Source: Strigamia acuminata (taxonomy: Eukaryota > Arthropoda > Chilopoda > Geophilomorpha > Linotaeniidae). Taken from it: 64,000 bases of DNA. The notes under the pieces are model-generated. The model saw only the letters and a program-made list of their open reading frames with translations, did not search any database and had not been told where the DNA came from. This document shows, in pieces, positions 62,838-64,000 of the stretch. The DNA lies in NCBI GenBank assembly GCA_949358305.1, contig OX442322.1, forward strand, positions 3,906,001-3,970,000. The letters run 5' to 3'. Position 1 is the stretch's first letter, and each line of letters begins with the position of its first letter. The position numbers were made by a program, and so were the translations under genes.

Positions 62838-63900
62838 ATGGCAAATAACTCGATACAAGAACAGAATATGTAAGTACAACAAATAATTAAGTTTAAACAT
62901 TTAATTCAATCCACTGTCTACTGTTTTAGTGTATGTGCTTTGAAAGAAATATGTGCAAAAACGCAAAGCAGCTTGAAAAGTGTTACTTGTCCAGATGTAT
63001 TAATCGTGGATGCCGTGAAGAAACTTACTCAACAGGACACCTGTATAGATTGGAAATCATTTATTTTGAATTCTGAAACTATTGCCTTTATTAAAAAATG
63101 CAAGCTAAGTTATTCTTGGCACTCGGGCCACGTATTTCGATCAAATTCATCTGTTGAAGACGGTGTAAAGATCTGTCTCTTACAAGTTGAAGTTAGTTTT
63201 TTATTTATAAATATTTTATTTATTTATTTATATTTTGTTTACTTTTTGTCTGCAGCAATGCAAGCTACTGCTACCTGGTGATCTCCGCTATCTAGCTCAG
63301 TGTTTTTTACGTCGATTTCTAGATTTAGTAGCTAAACAGCAATCACAACGCGAAGTAAGTAGCCACCAGCAACAGCAGCAGCAACTAGTCAATGGGTTGG
63401 AAAACAATGATTCTGCGGGTGTATGCCATGTTGCAGGATATGCTTTAAAAAAAATTAAAAGAAAATATTCAAAGCATAAAGAATGCCACCTATTTCTTGC
63501 ACAAAACATTAAAGAAGCAGATGCTGTAGCAGAAGAAAATGAGTGGTTTACATTGGCCATTAATAATGGCGGTTTAATAAGAGTGTCTAAAACATTGTTT
63601 AAATTTGCGCAAAATATTCATTCCATTATTTTTAAGTATTTGAATTCGAATGCAACCACTAGCAATGTCACAGATATTTTAAATTTATTAAAAACTAATG
63701 ATATGATCACAACTGAATGGGAAAAGTTCTGGATAGAAATTAATTCATGTTGTAATCTAAAAAAATTAATTTTTGAAGAAATTATTCGTGTAATGTGTAA
63801 TGTAACTGGAACAGCACTATGCTTAACAGCAAATCAAAAGCGCAGAATTAAGGGAAATAAAAAAAAAATTACAAAATTATTCAGAAAAGAATGGTATTAA
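62838..63900 (+). CDS. Three-exon transposase-like gene
   Basis: Exons 62838-62869, 62930-63191 and 63256-63900 join to 939 bases, 312 residues, from ATG to TAA. The introns (60 and 64 bp) have GTAAGT...TTTTAG and GTTAGT...CTGCAG borders and keep the frame. The product has cysteines in its N-terminal part, a glutamine run near residue 140, then CHVAGYALKKIKRK and NNGGLIRVSKTLFKF, a pattern I associate with C-terminal regions of P-element/THAP- or hAT-type transposases. I cannot name the family securely. It is short for a transposase and may be a 3' fragment whose upstream exons are missing; the ATG could be internal. AATAAA lies at 63922-63927. Confidence 0.5.
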
Positions 63901-63962
63901 AACAATTTTAATTTATTTCCAAATAAACTTATATAAAAATTACAAAATCATTCAGAAAAGAA
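63866..63962 (+). repeat. Direct repeat at the end of the transposase-like gene
   Basis: A 27-bp stretch (AAATTACAAAAT...TTCAGAAAAGAAT) spanning the end of the coding region at about 63866-63892 recurs with one change at about 63936-63962. Confidence 0.6.
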
Positions 63963-64000
63963 TTTATTCATTATTAAACTTTATATAAAAATTAAAAAAT

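Noticed and set aside
1-64000. CRISPR arrays, bacterial operons, rRNA or tRNA genes
   Set aside because: The repeats are LTRs and short tandem units. The tRNA-like pieces are only primer binding sites of 11-19 bases.

Overview
The window comes from a eukaryotic nuclear genome, most likely an arthropod and probably an insect. The evidence is Ty1/copia and Ty3/gypsy elements of animal type, priming sites that look like tRNA-iMet and tRNA-Gln, AT-rich flanks, and 60-64 bp introns in the only spliced gene model. No ordinary single-copy host gene was found. Almost every base belongs to a transposon, stacked in nested insertions, so this looks like heterochromatin or a transposon graveyard that is still receiving new insertions.

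Layout. (1) 1-12937 (+): gypsy element G1, cut by the window edge: the end of pol, a third ORF (ORF3) and a 1.76 kb 3' LTR. Its ORF3 is split by an intact minus-strand copia element A (4030-9958, TSD ATAAC). (2) 12938-14351: short unassigned DNA, an LTR-like piece and rearranged copia fragments (B). (3) 14352-27589 (-): complete gypsy G2, same family as G1, with 1744-bp LTRs and TSD ACTT, inserted in the integrase of B. Gag and pol are open; ORF3 carries a 701-bp frameshifting deletion. (4) 27865 to at least 61848 (+): decayed copia C, interrupted by the nearly intact copia D (30375-37195, minus, TSD GTATG), by the composite E' (37502-61275, TSD GTAAC) and by an LTR fragment H2. (5) E' is a degenerate plus-strand copia. 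It carries E1 (same family, minus strand) near the end of its 5' LTR, H1 (a 1746-bp solo LTR, TSD ACCG) in its leader, and the intact gypsy F (52207-60841, TSD ATAT) in its 3' LTR. (6) 62838-63900: a three-exon transposase-like gene just after H2.

How the parts work. The intact copia elements (A, D) make one Gag-protease-integrase-RT-RNase H polyprotein. The gypsy families G and F put gag and pol in different frames, and each has a textbook -1 slippery heptamer directly against the gag stop codon (A AAA AAC in G2, G GGA AAC in F). Both add a third ORF preceded by a good 3' splice site, the place where errantiviruses carry env, but neither ORF3 looks like an envelope. F ORF3 has the complete His-Asp-Gln-Cys signature of a Ulp1/SENP-type (C48) cysteine peptidase. 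G ORF3 encodes a CxxC-rich protein with two RNA polymerase II CTD-like heptads and an acidic tail. These two accessory ORFs are the strongest candidates for something undescribed.

Relative order from the nesting: B is older than C and G2; C is older than D, E' and H2; E' is older than E1, H1 and F; G1 is older than A. A, G2 and F have LTR pairs with no difference seen by eye, and D has about three differences in 573 bp, so these four are young.
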